The notes under the pieces are model-generated. The model was not told where the DNA came from, searched no databases, and saw only the letters and a program-made list of their open reading frames with translations. A stretch of 64,000 bases of DNA from Zasmidium citrigriseum (taxonomy: Eukaryota > Ascomycota > Dothideomycetes > Mycosphaerellales > Mycosphaerellaceae): the NCBI GenBank assembly GCA_002786025.1, contig NHNW01000025.1:310001-374000 (forward strand), read 5' to 3'. Shown in pieces: positions 36,063 to 46,607 of this stretch. The number at the start of each line of letters is the position of its first letter. Positions within the stretch are counted from its first letter, which is position 1. Made by a program: the position numbers and the translations under genes.

Positions 36063-37175
36063 ATGGCTGCCATCCAAGCCCAGCTCGAGAGCGGCGCCGT
36101 GCCAAACCACATCTCCAACGTCTGCCCGAAGGTGATGACGCTCCGCTGAGTTGACAAGCCTCACCTGAGCTGACATCTGTCGCAAGGGAACCAAATTCTG
36201 GCTCCTCGAAGTCGGTTGGCTTGAAGCGGATGAGGGTTTCGTCGTGAGAGGCGGCAACACTTCGCTGTGGTCCACCAAAGATGCCGCCTTCGTGAACAAG
36301 CGCCGCCAGCTTCCCATGTACTGTATCCTCATCGAGCATCCCATCGAAGGTGTCATATTGTGGGAGACAGGCTGTGGAAAAGATTACCCAACAGTCTGGG
36401 GGCCGCAGGTGTCCGACATATTCACTCGAGTCAAGTACGAGCCGCGACATGAGTTGGACGCCGCCATTGAGGCGACCGGACATAAGCTGGAAGATGTGAA
36501 GAAGATAATCATTGGCCATTTACACCTCGACCATGCTGGTGGACTCGACCTGTTCCTTGATCGCAAGGACATCGAGATCTGGGTCCATGTGGGTTGGTGT
36601 AAGTGAGGTTGCTAGTGAGGTGCTGACTCCACCTTGCTTGTAGGACACCGAGTTGAAAGCGGCCTTCTGGAGCGTCGCAACAGGCGCGGACGTTGGAGTG
36701 TACCTCAAACACTACCTCAAGCTGGACCTGTACGCCTGTTCAACCTGTCCGGTGCAACAGATACTAACCTCACCTCAGTAATTGGAAGACCTTTGACGAA
36801 CGATCCATGGACTTCTGTCAGGGTATAACTCTTCACCACCTCCCTGGACACACCGATGGCCTTATTGGTATGCAAATCAACATGCCAGAAAGCGGCACAT
36901 TTCTCTTTGTGAGCGACCATTGCCATGTCATCGAGAACTGGCGCGATGGCATTCCGCAAGGCTGGCTTGCGAGAGACCATCCAGCTTGGTATGTTCCAAT
37001 CTTTCACCCGGCTCTTCACTTCCCAAACTCACATCTGCTTCAAAGGTTCCGCAGCACCCAACGCCTGAAGCAAATGGTCCGTCAAACTCGCGGCCGAGTG
37101 ATTCCAGGCCACGACGAGGGCACCTTCCTGGAACTGCAATCGCAGCAAGAGAAGAATGGTGGCTATTTCACCTGA
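36063..37175 (+). CDS. Lactonase-type metallo-beta-lactamase fold hydrolase
   Basis: Five exons (36063-36131, 36187-36588, 36644-36729, 36779-36988, 37046-37175) give 298 aa. The zinc-binding set is complete: HLHLDHAGG (His134, His136, Asp138, His139), LPGHTDG, a later Asp in VSDHCH and GHDEGTF. Sequence flanking these (FWSVATGADVGVYL, FCQGITLHHLPGHT, IPQGWLARDH) is that of the N-acyl homoserine lactonase-like group. Bacterial members open the lactone ring of quorum-sensing signals. The fungal substrate could equally be another lactone. No signal peptide is present, so it is intracellular. It starts 550 bp from the end of the RIP-mutated element yet is itself unmutated. Intron 2 uses the donor GTGGGT, chosen because it keeps frame. 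Confidence 0.88.
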
Positions 37176-37831
37176 GACACGTCAAGACCCTAATACGTAG
37201 CACATGTATGTTCACCCCACACGTTCCAAAAGATCCTCTTTCGTAGCTCGCCTTTCTTTTCCAACCCGCATCCCACTCAGCCGCATCCAGCCGCTGCATG
37301 CACATTCTCCTCACGCACCAAGGCCGATCTTCACATGCGCACTTTTCTGCATCTCCGGTCCAAACAAAACCAAAACATACGTACAAAGTACCCATGCATC
37401 CATTCAGCTAGCTAATTAGGCGAAGTCCTGTTTCTCCCTGTCCCAGCTCTTTGGTATCATTATCATCTCAAAACATCAGAAATCACACGAGGCCGCAGCT
37501 GAGGCTGCACCCCTCCTTCCATCCCACGTGTCTCGCCTCTTCTGCGCCTTGGCGGATTGTCATATGCAGGTACCGTACCCATCAAGGTCGTCAGAAGGCC
37601 CGAATGTTCGGTCAGCGGTGCTTTTAGAGTTTTGCGGTGTTGGTGTGCGGTCTTCTTCCAACATTGCGAATACATCGCTGGCTCGGGCTGTCGATTTCGA
37701 ATCCAATTGCAATGGATGGTGGTCACCTGCCAGCCATGGATCTGGGTCGACTGCCAGGCCCGGTGCTGTGGTCCCGGGCTCGCGTGGCATACTCGTGAAC
37801 GCCTTCGTCTGGATGCTCTGAGACATCCGCC
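37176..37831. other. Intergenic between convergent genes
   Basis: 3' flanks of the lactonase-like and rhodopsin-domain genes. No feature recognised. Confidence 0.5.
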
Positions 37832-39256
37832 TCACGTCCTCGCACCACGCCAATCAACATAAGGCTGCGATTTGCGATGTCGATGCAACGTCTCCACCGC
37901 AAAAACCTCATACTCCTCCGGCGACTTGACCCTATGCACCTGTTCCGCCGAGAACGAAGGCGCAGGCGAATCCACCTCCGTCTCCTCCTCCATCGAAATG
38001 TCCACTCTCTTCGCGATCGCTTTCCCTTCTTCACACAGCTCCTGCACGGAACCTTGCCGACGACGAAAGTTCATCATGCCGATTGCGTCTTTGGATTCGC
38101 GGTTTGTGCTGCGGTGGCCGGAGATTGAACGGCCGCTGTTGATTGCGCGGGTGATGGGGTCGGAGAGGTAGCGGCGGAAGAAGACGCGGAGGGCGGGGGC
38201 GCTGGCGCAGATTATGGCGAGTTGGATTTCGAGTTGAGACCAGACGAAGACGTCGAAGCCTAGCCATGTGATATCCCAGTGCGTGCCTAGGCGGTCGAGG
38301 CTGTAGATTGCGTTAGTATTGGCAGGTGAGGTGAGGTAGGTGTGACTGACTAGTATGTCCTTACGATACCGGCGGCCACGACGAGGAGACCCAGGCTGAA
38401 GACTCCGTTCAGAGCCCATTTCTGTCTTTGCGTGGCTTCGAGTTTCCAGAGCATGCCCATTGGGAGGACGACAGAGTAGAAGTCGCTAATGACACTCAAG
38501 GCTCCTTGGATAGGGTTCAGGATCTTGGTGTCGGTGCAGTGGTAGTTCTTGGTGTAGCTCGCGCTGTAAGACTTCCAGTAGGCATCTGTGGGGCTGCAAT
38601 TGAAGATGAGGATGAAGATGAAGGCAACGCAGTAACATATCGTGAAGACGATGGCGCCGATAGTTGCGTACTACCCGGCTGTCAACGAAGGGCGTTGGAG
38701 AGGTTGCTTAAGAGGATGACTGACCTTCCATATCTTGTTGAATGTTCCTTGAGTAAGCCGGCGGAAGAACAGCAGCACTGACACCTTTGTGCAACACGTG
38801 CTGACGATGAAAGCTAGCTCGGCAGCCCATCCGATCAAGGCCGTGTATTCGAACGTCGCCGGCTTGACGTCCCAGATATGTCGATCCATTCCATACTTCT
38901 CGGTTCCCAGTATGATCAAGACGGTGAAAGCGGTTGCACCTAGAAACGAGGGTATTAATAGAGCCTTCGAACGTCAGCTGGAGCTCCATAGCAGTCGACG
39001 TTGTTCATACATCGTCAAGTCCTAAAGGCCCGGCCTTCATCTGCACCCGCAACAACAGCCTAGTTGCTAACATCACAGTCATAATGCCTTGTAGTATGCC
39101 CGCATAGGCTGGCATCCATGTTCGCCGTACTGGATCGACATAGTTTGGTGCTGTTCCTTGTTAGCATCTTTCCCCTCGAAAGCAATAAATACTGCGGGAC
39201 TTACTCGGCCACGAAGCAATCGCAGAAGGCGGGATAGTCTGGAGATTGCCAGGCAT
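37832..39256 (-). CDS. Fungal rhodopsin-domain (PTH11-like) seven-span membrane protein
   Basis: Exons on the minus strand are 39256-39205, 39150-39011, 38964-38725, 38670-38370 and 38286-37832, about 395 aa. The start MPGNLQTIPPSAIASWPTP is followed by MPAYAGILQGIMTVML and the landmark GPLGLDDALL at the second span. Further spans include FTVLIILG, AELAFIVSTCCTKVSVLLFF, AIVFTICYCVAFIFILIF, VISDFYSVVLPMGMLW and GLLVVAAG. The tail is cytosolic and Ser, Glu and Arg-rich. Family members are fungal plasma-membrane proteins, some linked to surface sensing in pathogens. The fourth intron is the problem: a canonical GTAAGG...TACTAAC...CTACAG intron breaks the frame, and only a weak GTATCG donor with a later acceptor keeps it. 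Either the gene is damaged there or it uses that site. Confidence 0.75.
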
Positions 39257-40649
39257 CTTGAACAATCAGCAAGGGAAAGTCGACTAGCACACATTCCAGC
39301 AGATATCCGGAGCGCAAGACATTGAAGAACAACCAAACCAACAAGAAAGGAGACTCAAGCCAAACGAGGCTGACAACCGCAGACGGAGTCGTAGCCCAAA
39401 CAGAATACCCACACGCGAGGCCCCTACCTCTTATTAGCTGCATTGCGCCATTCACATGTGTGTGCCCAGGGATGTCGTCGATCCTTCACGTCGTCAAGGT
39501 TAGTGTGGGTCGCTAACCAGGCGGACGGAGTGGTCATGAAACAGCATGAGCGCCGTGCACCAACGCACAGTCTCTTCGCCCTCACATCCTCCACAGCCCA
39601 CCTGCACCTGATTGACCCAAGCAGCAATCGCAGCATGGCAGTATGTCGGCAGAATCAACTGGAGAAGATCAACATTCATCTATCCCCAGAAAGATGATCC
39701 GTCCCACAGCACCAGCGAGTCGCACAAGAGCACGGTTTTTCTCCACCATGATGAGCGAGTTCTTTCGGTTGAGCATGGGAGATGTCTCGCTCCTACAGTT
39801 TGTCTTTCTCTGTCCGAACGGTACTTCTATTTTTCCACGAGAAGAATGTCATAGGAGTGCCTCGGTAGCACTCGGTAAACGCACACGTTGCAGCACTTGC
39901 GCGTGAGCTCCTTCCTGGGAAAGACATTCGTCCGAAATTGAGCGGCAGAGGTTGCCGTCTCGTGTCGTTCGCTTAATCAACATGGAGCAAGCAAGCACAT
40001 GTAATGGAAACTGTGGTACCGCGAAAGAGAAAGAAGGGCTCGTCCGGCGCGCTCCGTCAAAGTTTCGAAAGTTTTTTCTGACAAGTCGTAGGTTTCACTT
40101 CGGGTACCGCTGGCCACGCTCCCTTTCCGATCTGCCGACAGTCTTGGATGCAAGTAGACGAGAATTGCGCGTTTGCCGTTCAGCGTTCCTGAGGGAAGCA
40201 TGGCGTGGTGGTGTGTTGCAAGAGTCATGTTGATGGATGGTGGGCGACCGATGTCGCGGCTGACATCCCGCGCTAGGGGAACTCGGAATAAGGTTTGGCG
40301 CTAGACTGTAAGTGAAGGACCGGTATTTGACGGCTCAAATTGGGGTGGCCTTTGGTAGGACTTCATGTGTTGACTGACTCGGATAGAACGATGCGAACGA
40401 CCGCCGAACTCGACTTTGACGCCACTGTCTTCATCAAAGATACTAGATTGGGCTCGAGAATGACGAGCTAGAGGAGCAGGAGATGTTGATGAGCGACAGG
40501 GCCCATGTCTCTTCCCATCAGGAGGTATGCTCCCTTTTCCGCTCAGACTGGCAGAACGACTGTCTCCGGACGAGTAAGCCAATTCTGAACCCGTATAGAG
40601 GCTACTTAAGGCTCAGTCCCATACAATCAAGATGGGGAGACGGTATACC
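39257..40649. other. Intergenic, no convincing gene
   Basis: About 1.4 kb upstream of the rhodopsin-domain gene and downstream of the esterase gene. Open frames of up to 93 codons lack features. Confidence 0.5.
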
Positions 40650-42182
40650 TCAATCTTGCTTTACCGCAACCCGATTGACATTGCTCCCCTTCTTCTTCAA
40701 CCCCCTCACACTCTTCTTCAAATAACAGATCCCATTATACACAACATGGCCACAATCCTCGTCCTCCTCACACGCCGCAATGCATTTACCAAAGTTCCAA
40801 AGATTGTAAATTGGCCTGCCATAATACGATGCCGTGGTATCGTATCCGCAGAAGATCCGGAAGTCTTTGTTCTCGGTCGTCGTCCATGTGGTGTCGTTGG
40901 CTCCGGGACAGTTTGGAGATGGGTATGTTGAAGTAGCCGACGATGCGGAGGAAGTCGTTTTGATTGTTGCGGATGAGTGATATGTTTTGGTTTCTGCGGT
41001 GCTGGGTAAGATCTTGCCAGTCGTTGCTGTCTCTTTCGTCGAGTCTTCAATGCTAGACAGCGTCCATCTGTATTGATTAGCAGAGTCTCTGATCACACAC
41101 TCGTCGAGTCTTACTTCTCAAAGAACTCCATCGCCAACCTCGACCCATCAATCACCGAGCAACATCCATCTGCATTAGGTTTCGTATCCGGCCATACATG
41201 CTCCAGGTCTTCAACCCAATAGTGAGTGTTGACGCCTTTCAAGTCTCCCTGACCCCATTGATACCTCACAGCCTCGCCATCTCCCAGTGCTGTAGACTGA
41301 TTCGTTGTTCCAAGGCCATTCCTGATAGCCCACTCGGTCATGAAGTGAGAGAGAGACGGAAGACACTGGCCACGGCGAGGACCGCCATCGTACGCGATAA
41401 CGTCGTCGGCTAAGCCATGGATCTCGAAGATTGGGACTGGTGTCCGGCTTGGATTGCATTTAATGGGCACGCTGGCGGCGTCGCATTTCCCAGGAGCTTT
41501 TTGGTAGTAGGCTCCTGCAAAGCCTGCAAAAGCAGCAATCTTAGACGAAGCAATCGGATCGCAGGCCAGAATGTTGGCAGAAAAGCCGCCTGGATAGTGT
41601 CAACAACAAGTACATGAAGTTTGAAAGAGTTAATGCTTACCTCCATTACTCTTTCCACTAGCATAAATCCTCTCCATATCAAGACAGTAATCTTCAGAGA
41701 TCTCCTCAATCATATCAAGCGTAAATTCAACATCATTCGTCGTCGCGTCGGGATCTCCTTGCCTAATCAACAGAACGTCAGCAACAATAACCCAAGTCGA
41801 CATTTCTTCGATTCACTCACCATTCCCTGTCGACTCCTTCAGGATACACCGCCAGCATGTGCGGATTAACATCGCTATTAGAGAACTTCGACAGCCTCTC
41901 CTGATTCGCAGCCGTATCAGCTCGTCCATGGAACGAGAAGATCAATCCATGTGGTCTGGTCGCGGAGTATGCGATCGGCAAGTGGAGAAGATATGTTCTC
42001 CTAACACCATCGCTCGTGATCGAAAGTTTGTTGCTCGAACCGGCACCGCCTGTCTTGATTCCCGAGGAGAGATATTTGCCACACCCTGGGCTCTTGGTGA
42101 CGGCGGCAACAGGACTTAGGATGAGCAGAACCCCGAAGGTCAGAGATGTAAGTACTTTCAGCATCATCGCCTTTTGAGCCAT
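40650..42182 (-). CDS. Secreted feruloyl esterase-like (CE1) enzyme with C-terminal PAN/apple-like domain
   Basis: Exons on the minus strand are 42182-41821, 41762-41641, 41589-41115 and 41067-40650, giving 458 aa. The start MAQKAMMLKVLTSLTFGVLL is a signal peptide; a second ATG at 42167 is also possible. The esterase domain, related to feruloyl esterases and PHB depolymerase-like proteins, has nucleophile Ser159 in GKSNGG, an Asp in HGLADDVIAYDGG and His in LEHVWPDTKP. It should cleave ester-linked phenolic acids from plant cell wall xylan. The last intron joins EFFEK to a Ser/Thr-rich linker and a cysteine-containing module (CPGAND... FGKCIAACEEDEDCGHVVYNG) resembling PAN/apple-like domains, probably for binding. 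Without this intron the gene would end at 41111, so the fusion depends on that splice. Confidence 0.85.
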
Positions 42183-42431
42183 TCGCCAGATCTGCTCCGA
42201 GCGACTCGGGATATATCTGCTGCACGTTAAGCGCCCGCAAAGACAAAGGCCTCTGACGTCGGCTGTTCCTGCACGATGTGTTTCAATTAGAGGACAAAGA
42301 ATTCCGAGACCAATCGGCACGTCGAGAATTGGTTGGCACGATGTTTTCATCGATGTTCGAGATGTCGTTCGTCGCAAAGGCAGTCGTCGTAAGTGTGGGT
42401 TGATTGGAGTCATGTGAAAGCAATTCGCCGT

Positions 42432-43043
42432 TCAGATTTCACGCTCATGCTCACTTAGCCTTCTCTTCTCTCTCTCCCTCCTCTCAAACCACTCCCAAAT
42501 CCTCCCGGCCGCCTCCTCGACCCCCAACACCGTAACATCAACAACAATCTCATCCTCCCCACCAAACTTCCAAACCCCATACCGTTCCCTTATCTCCCTC
42601 AAAAGCCCCTCATCCCTCAACTTCGTACTCCGTTCCCCTCCCCGTCCGGGCGCCATCACTCTCCTGATATTCTCCTCCAAATCACACTCCAACACAACAC
42701 TGTAGAACCGCCTGGCACCATTGCCGTTGCTGGACAGAGCGAGACTCGCATAGTCGCGTACGCATTCGTTGTGGTCGACTTGGCAGTCCGTGAAGATGTA
42801 CATCGTGTCTTTCGTTGTTGGGTCATGGGCGATCGGGTCGAGGAATTTTCGGCGGTAGAGGGCGCGTTCTCGGTCGTAGAGTGGGCTGCCTCGGGGGCAT
42901 ATCTTCTCGACTGGGTCGATGAGTTGGTGGTTGTGGAGGAGGATAGAGCCGGGGAAGAGGGATTGTAGGTGCGTGGCGATGGTGAGCTTTCCGACTCCCG
43001 GAAAGCCGTTGATGTATATGACAGGTGCTGCTGAGGTGGCCAT
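42432..43043 (-). CDS. P-loop kinase-like protein
   Basis: Single exon, 203 aa, start MATSAAPVIYINGFPGVGKLT. The Walker A motif GFPGVGKLT is at 13-21. The LID-like region has several arginines (MAPGRGGERSTKLRDE), as in nucleotide or antibiotic kinases of the AAA_33/shikimate-kinase-like group. A DCQVDHNECVRDY block may hold the catalytic acid. It resembles the many fungal proteins predicted to phosphorylate a small molecule. No signal or membrane span. The tail is strongly charged. The substrate is unknown. Confidence 0.8.
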   Translation of the reverse strand: MATSAAPVIYINGFPGVGKLTIATHLQSLFPGSILLHNHQLIDPVEKICPRGSPLYDRERALYRRKFLDPIAHDPTTKDTMYIFTDCQVDHNECVRDYASLALSSNGNGARRFYSVVLECDLEENIRRVMAPGRGGERSTKLRDEGLLREIRERYGVWKFGGEDEIVVDVTVLGVEEAAGRIWEWFERREREKRRLSEHEREI

Positions 43044-43207
43044 TGATCGTTATAACCGATTTGCCGCGTGTCGCTCGAGGGAAAGCTGCGGCGAACTTGT
43101 CAATAAGCAGATTTTGTATCAAAATCAGTATAAAGAATTGGAACTGTGAGCGTGCTGTAATATGTTTACATGAGCGTCGACTCATTTCATCGTGACTCAA
43201 ATCTTCA

Positions 43208-44968
43208 TCAACCTTCGCTTATGCGGACGCTCTTCCTCGTTGCGCGCCTAGGGCGGCCGCTCTCGTTGGCTTCGGGCTGTGCAGCATCTCCGGCTTGCGG
43301 TTCTGCGGCACCCTTGTTCAGTCCGACCGAGTCGACTGCAGATGTTGACGCTGCTTCTTTAGCTGTAGAAGCCGTCGTGCTGGCCAAAGTGATGCTCTCG
43401 CCCTTGTCGTCCGTCGCGGACTTTCCAGCAGCGGTCTTCTTAACACTCTTGACTGCAGACTTATTAGCCTTCGGCTTCTCTGCTACAACAGGGGTTGCCT
43501 CTTTGGAAACATCTTCACTTTCGGTCGCGGCGGTACTCTTGAATGGCAGGCGCAGCGCCAAATAGCTCGCCGGAGCACGCTGACATCGCTTCATGGTATC
43601 TTCCATGTACTTCCTAACTTCTTCCGCTGGCTTGCACCATCTTCGAATGCAGTTCATGATCTCTTCCCGCCCATATGCAACCTCAATCATCATCGTTACC
43701 GGCTGCCAGTACTCCTTATCGAGCTCAAGACCGGTAGTGTCTACGGCGTCCCGCCCTTTCCGTATCGACATGAAGCTGACCAGAAGGTGCTGCGGTGAGA
43801 GAGACTCCAAGATGCTGTATTGAGGGAACAGAAATCGGTCATCACTTGCTCCTTGAGTGGTGAACTGTAGCAGAACCGGCAGGTTTGTCGGCGGCGGAGG
43901 TGTCCATGTTGGCTGCTGGTGTTGGTAGCTCGCTGCTGGAGGTTGCGGTATAGGATACGGTGGCCTCGCCTGTGGCGTTTGGGGTTGCTGAGGTTGTATC
44001 GCTTGCTGGGGAGCTGGTTGCGGCTTCACGTCTGACTGACCATCGTATTGAATCATGTTCGATTGTTGTTGATCCCGTGCGGCACGATCCTCCTCGTCTT
44101 TCTTTTGCTTCTGTATAATGGTTGTGAGCTCATCAATGTGCTTTTGAAATATTCGCAGTTGGTCTTGTGTGGCATTTCCAGTAGCTACCTCTTTCATGAG
44201 CGCCTTGAGCTCGGCATCCGATGACGCACGGTTTGCCAGCATGCTTATCACCGGGTCTGGCTGGGCCTTCTTGTCCTGTTGTTGCGCCGATACAGGTGAC
44301 GGTGCAGCTGGAGTGCGTGGAGGTTGCTGCTGTAGCGGCGGTAGAGTATTATTGCTCTGCGTGGGAGGTGGAAGAGTTCTGGCTTGGTTCTGTTGATATG
44401 GCTGCTGTGGCGCACGGTATGGCTGGCCGTGATTCTGGACATATTGCTTCGGTGGCGCTGGTATCTTGCCCCTCTCTTCCACATAAACCTCCGCGACCAG
44501 CATATGAGGCTCTATGCGTATCCTGCATTCTCCCTTGGCTTTTTGTAGCTTGCCCTCTGGATTGTTCGGTGGAAGCGGCTTGCTCGATTTGCCAGCCTTG
44601 CCACTCCCCGGATTGACCCAATACCTCTGGAATATGCCATCGTGCACCCACTTCAGCCTCGATCTGTCTAGAGAGGCACCGAGGACTGCGCTCGCTGCGA
44701 TGGTCTGATATTCGTCGGCGGAGAGGTTCAACGCTTGCGGCTCCCGCAGACTAGGAAGAGGTTTGCTGTCGACGACTTTGTTTGGGAGTCTGGGACCTTT
44801 CTTCTCAGGTGCGGGCGAATCGACGGCGGGCGATCGTGGGACTGGGCTGGCAAGAGATGGGGGAGTCGGCGCTGCGATCTTCTGTTTCTTCAACGCAGGA
44901 GTCGATGTTCTCGGCGGCCGTCCAGGACCTCGTTTCTCGCCCGTCTTGGGCGGCTGTGCCTGTGCCAT
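43208..44968 (-). CDS. swc3: SWR1-complex subunit Swc3-like protein
   Basis: Single exon, 586 aa, start MAQAQPPKTGEKRGPGRPPR. An AT-hook-like RGPGRPPR sits at 13-20. Residues about 75-170 form a compact domain (SADEYQTIAASAVLGASL... ECRIRIEPHMLVAEVYVEER), followed by long Gln/Pro-rich disorder, a helical segment (ELKALMKEVATGNATQDQL), a folded block with LLQFTTQGASDDRFLFP and SPQHLLVSFMSIRKG, and an Ala/Lys tail ending RRATRKSVRISEG. This architecture matches fungal proteins annotated as SWR1-complex protein 3, which help exchange histone H2A for H2A.Z. The assignment is from memory of the family and is moderately sure. Confidence 0.65.
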   Translation of the reverse strand: MAQAQPPKTGEKRGPGRPPRTSTPALKKQKIAAPTPPSLASPVPRSPAVDSPAPEKKGPRLPNKVVDSKPLPSLREPQALNLSADEYQTIAASAVLGASLDRSRLKWVHDGIFQRYWVNPGSGKAGKSSKPLPPNNPEGKLQKAKGECRIRIEPHMLVAEVYVEERGKIPAPPKQYVQNHGQPYRAPQQPYQQNQARTLPPPTQSNNTLPPLQQQPPRTPAAPSPVSAQQQDKKAQPDPVISMLANRASSDAELKALMKEVATGNATQDQLRIFQKHIDELTTIIQKQKKDEEDRAARDQQQSNMIQYDGQSDVKPQPAPQQAIQPQQPQTPQARPPYPIPQPPAASYQHQQPTWTPPPPTNLPVLLQFTTQGASDDRFLFPQYSILESLSPQHLLVSFMSIRKGRDAVDTTGLELDKEYWQPVTMMIEVAYGREEIMNCIRRWCKPAEEVRKYMEDTMKRCQRAPASYLALRLPFKSTAATESEDVSKEATPVVAEKPKANKSAVKSVKKTAAGKSATDDKGESITLASTTASTAKEAASTSAVDSVGLNKGAAEPQAGDAAQPEANESGRPRRATRKSVRISEG

Positions 44969-45300
44969 GTCGTTATGCTATCGGTGGTGGTTGGTCGACA
45001 TTTTTACACGTTTGATGCAGAATAGATGGAGATGCGCGGGAAGACGTGTTCGGGGCACGCGACGGCCGCTGGCCAATCATCAGAATTCAGGAAGCCGCCT
45101 TCAAAAGCTCCTTAATCAGAATGAAATTTGATTAATATAGTTAGAAGAAACTGAGTCGTTCTTGTCAAGTCTCCATCGAACTGACAGGCGGCGCAACACG
45201 GATATTAAGAGAAACATTGCGGGAAAGGGGCCAATATGTGCACTTCTGTCATTGTACATCTGCTTGAGTCCTGCCATCGTACTCGTACATCTACCACCCT
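44969..45300. other. Intergenic: upstream of the Swc3-like gene
   Basis: It holds the Swc3-like promoter and the 3' end of the ribosomal protein gene. No other feature. Confidence 0.5.
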
Positions 45301-46133
45301 CTACTTAATCTTCTTCGCCTTCAACTTGATAGTCTCGTCGTTCACAAAGATACCCTTACCCTTGTAGGGTTCTGGTACCCGCCACGCGCGAATCTCTGCC
45401 GCAAACTGCATTACCACCTCCTTCTCCACACCCTCCAGGAGTATTCTCGTAGGCTGGGGCGTGCTTGCCTTGACACCTTTTGGGACTCCCAGCTCAATGG
45501 GATGCGAGTAGCCAACCTTTAGCGACACGAATTGTTGCCCAGGATATTCGGGTTTCTTCGTCACTGCAGTGCTCTCGATTGTCGCTCGATATCCCACACC
45601 CACAAGTCGCAGAATCGCTGCATGCCCTTCACTGACGCCGAGGATGTGATTTTGAAGGTATGCTCTCACGGTCCCTGTTTGCATGTTAGTCAAGATCCCT
45701 TATCCGTGATCTACTGTTACGCACCCCACATCGCTTTCTGTTTCTTGTCTTCTTGATCCACTATGCTGACCGTATGCGTCCTCGTCACCTCGTCACTTCG
45801 TATGTTCACATATGCTGGAACCTTCATGCTCATCTTGCCCAATGGACCCTCAATCTCGACGGTGGAGCCTGGCTGGTTGCGACTGACACGTGCATCGTCT
45901 TTCGGCTGCGGCGCTTCGTGAATTGTAAAGGTGACACCTGGCGGTAATGAGAGCGGAGCTCGGCCAATCTTTGATCGATGGGATGAGGACGTCGAGAATT
46001 GGGATGTTTGTTGCGGTCTCTGGGCGAGTGCCGGGACGAGGAAGGCCGGTAGGGTGATATCGCGCGTATATGGGGCGTTGAACGTTCGTAGAAGTGCCTG
46101 CGACGTACGCATACAGTGTCTTGAAGGCTCCAT
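45301..46133 (-). CDS. mrpl6: Mitochondrial large-subunit ribosomal protein L6
   Basis: Exons on the minus strand are 46133-45725 and 45674-45301, giving 260 aa. The start MEPSRHCMRTSQALLRTF is an arginine-rich mitochondrial presequence, followed by SSHRSKIGRAPLSLPPGV. The L6 fold follows: PGSTVEIEGPLGKMSMKVPAYV, then after the intron NHILGVSEG, VGVGYRATIES and YSHPIELGVP. The signature RAWRVPEPYKGKGI near the C-terminus matches the L6 ribosomal pattern (PEPYKGKGI). It binds 23S-like rRNA in the mitoribosome large subunit. The open frame extends further upstream, but 46133 is the ATG that gives the expected presequence. Confidence 0.93.
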
Positions 46134-46607
46134 CTTGATGTTATTCGCTAATTGAGGTTCTCCTGGTGAAGTTGGTGCTGGCGAGATGCTGGAGTTGGCT
46201 CTGGCTCTCCCGCGGAGCTCGGGCCGACTTGCCTCCATTGTCCCTTCCTCTCCCACCTCACTCCTGCCACGACATGCTTGGCCATCACATGTCAGTCCAC
46301 CACATCGCGACAAGAAAGTGAAGCAGCAGGCAGCTCTCGAGTCCATGCTTCTGCGGCCCGCGCAGCAGCTATTTGAGCGCTTCTGCCACCGCCTTCGACT
46401 CTCTCTTGTACAACAACAACAACCAACCAACTAACAACGCGGCAAGCAACACAACTTGTCGCGCCACTCATTGAGAACGACAACACCACTTGACTACGAC
46501 TACTGCACCACCTGCGCTTCAACGAGGTCAACGTCTACTCGGCAACACGCCATACCGCCCTAGCTCCAACAGCTTCGGCCACCCGACATCAAGCTGCTAT
46601 CGATATC
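46134..46607. promoter_or_regulatory. Divergent promoter region of mrpl6 and the Kar5-like gene
   Basis: 474 bp between two start codons facing away from each other. It is CT-rich near 46390-46440 on the plus strand (tctcttgtacaacaacaacaacc region), typical of fungal 5' leaders. No specific operator recognised. Confidence 0.5.
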
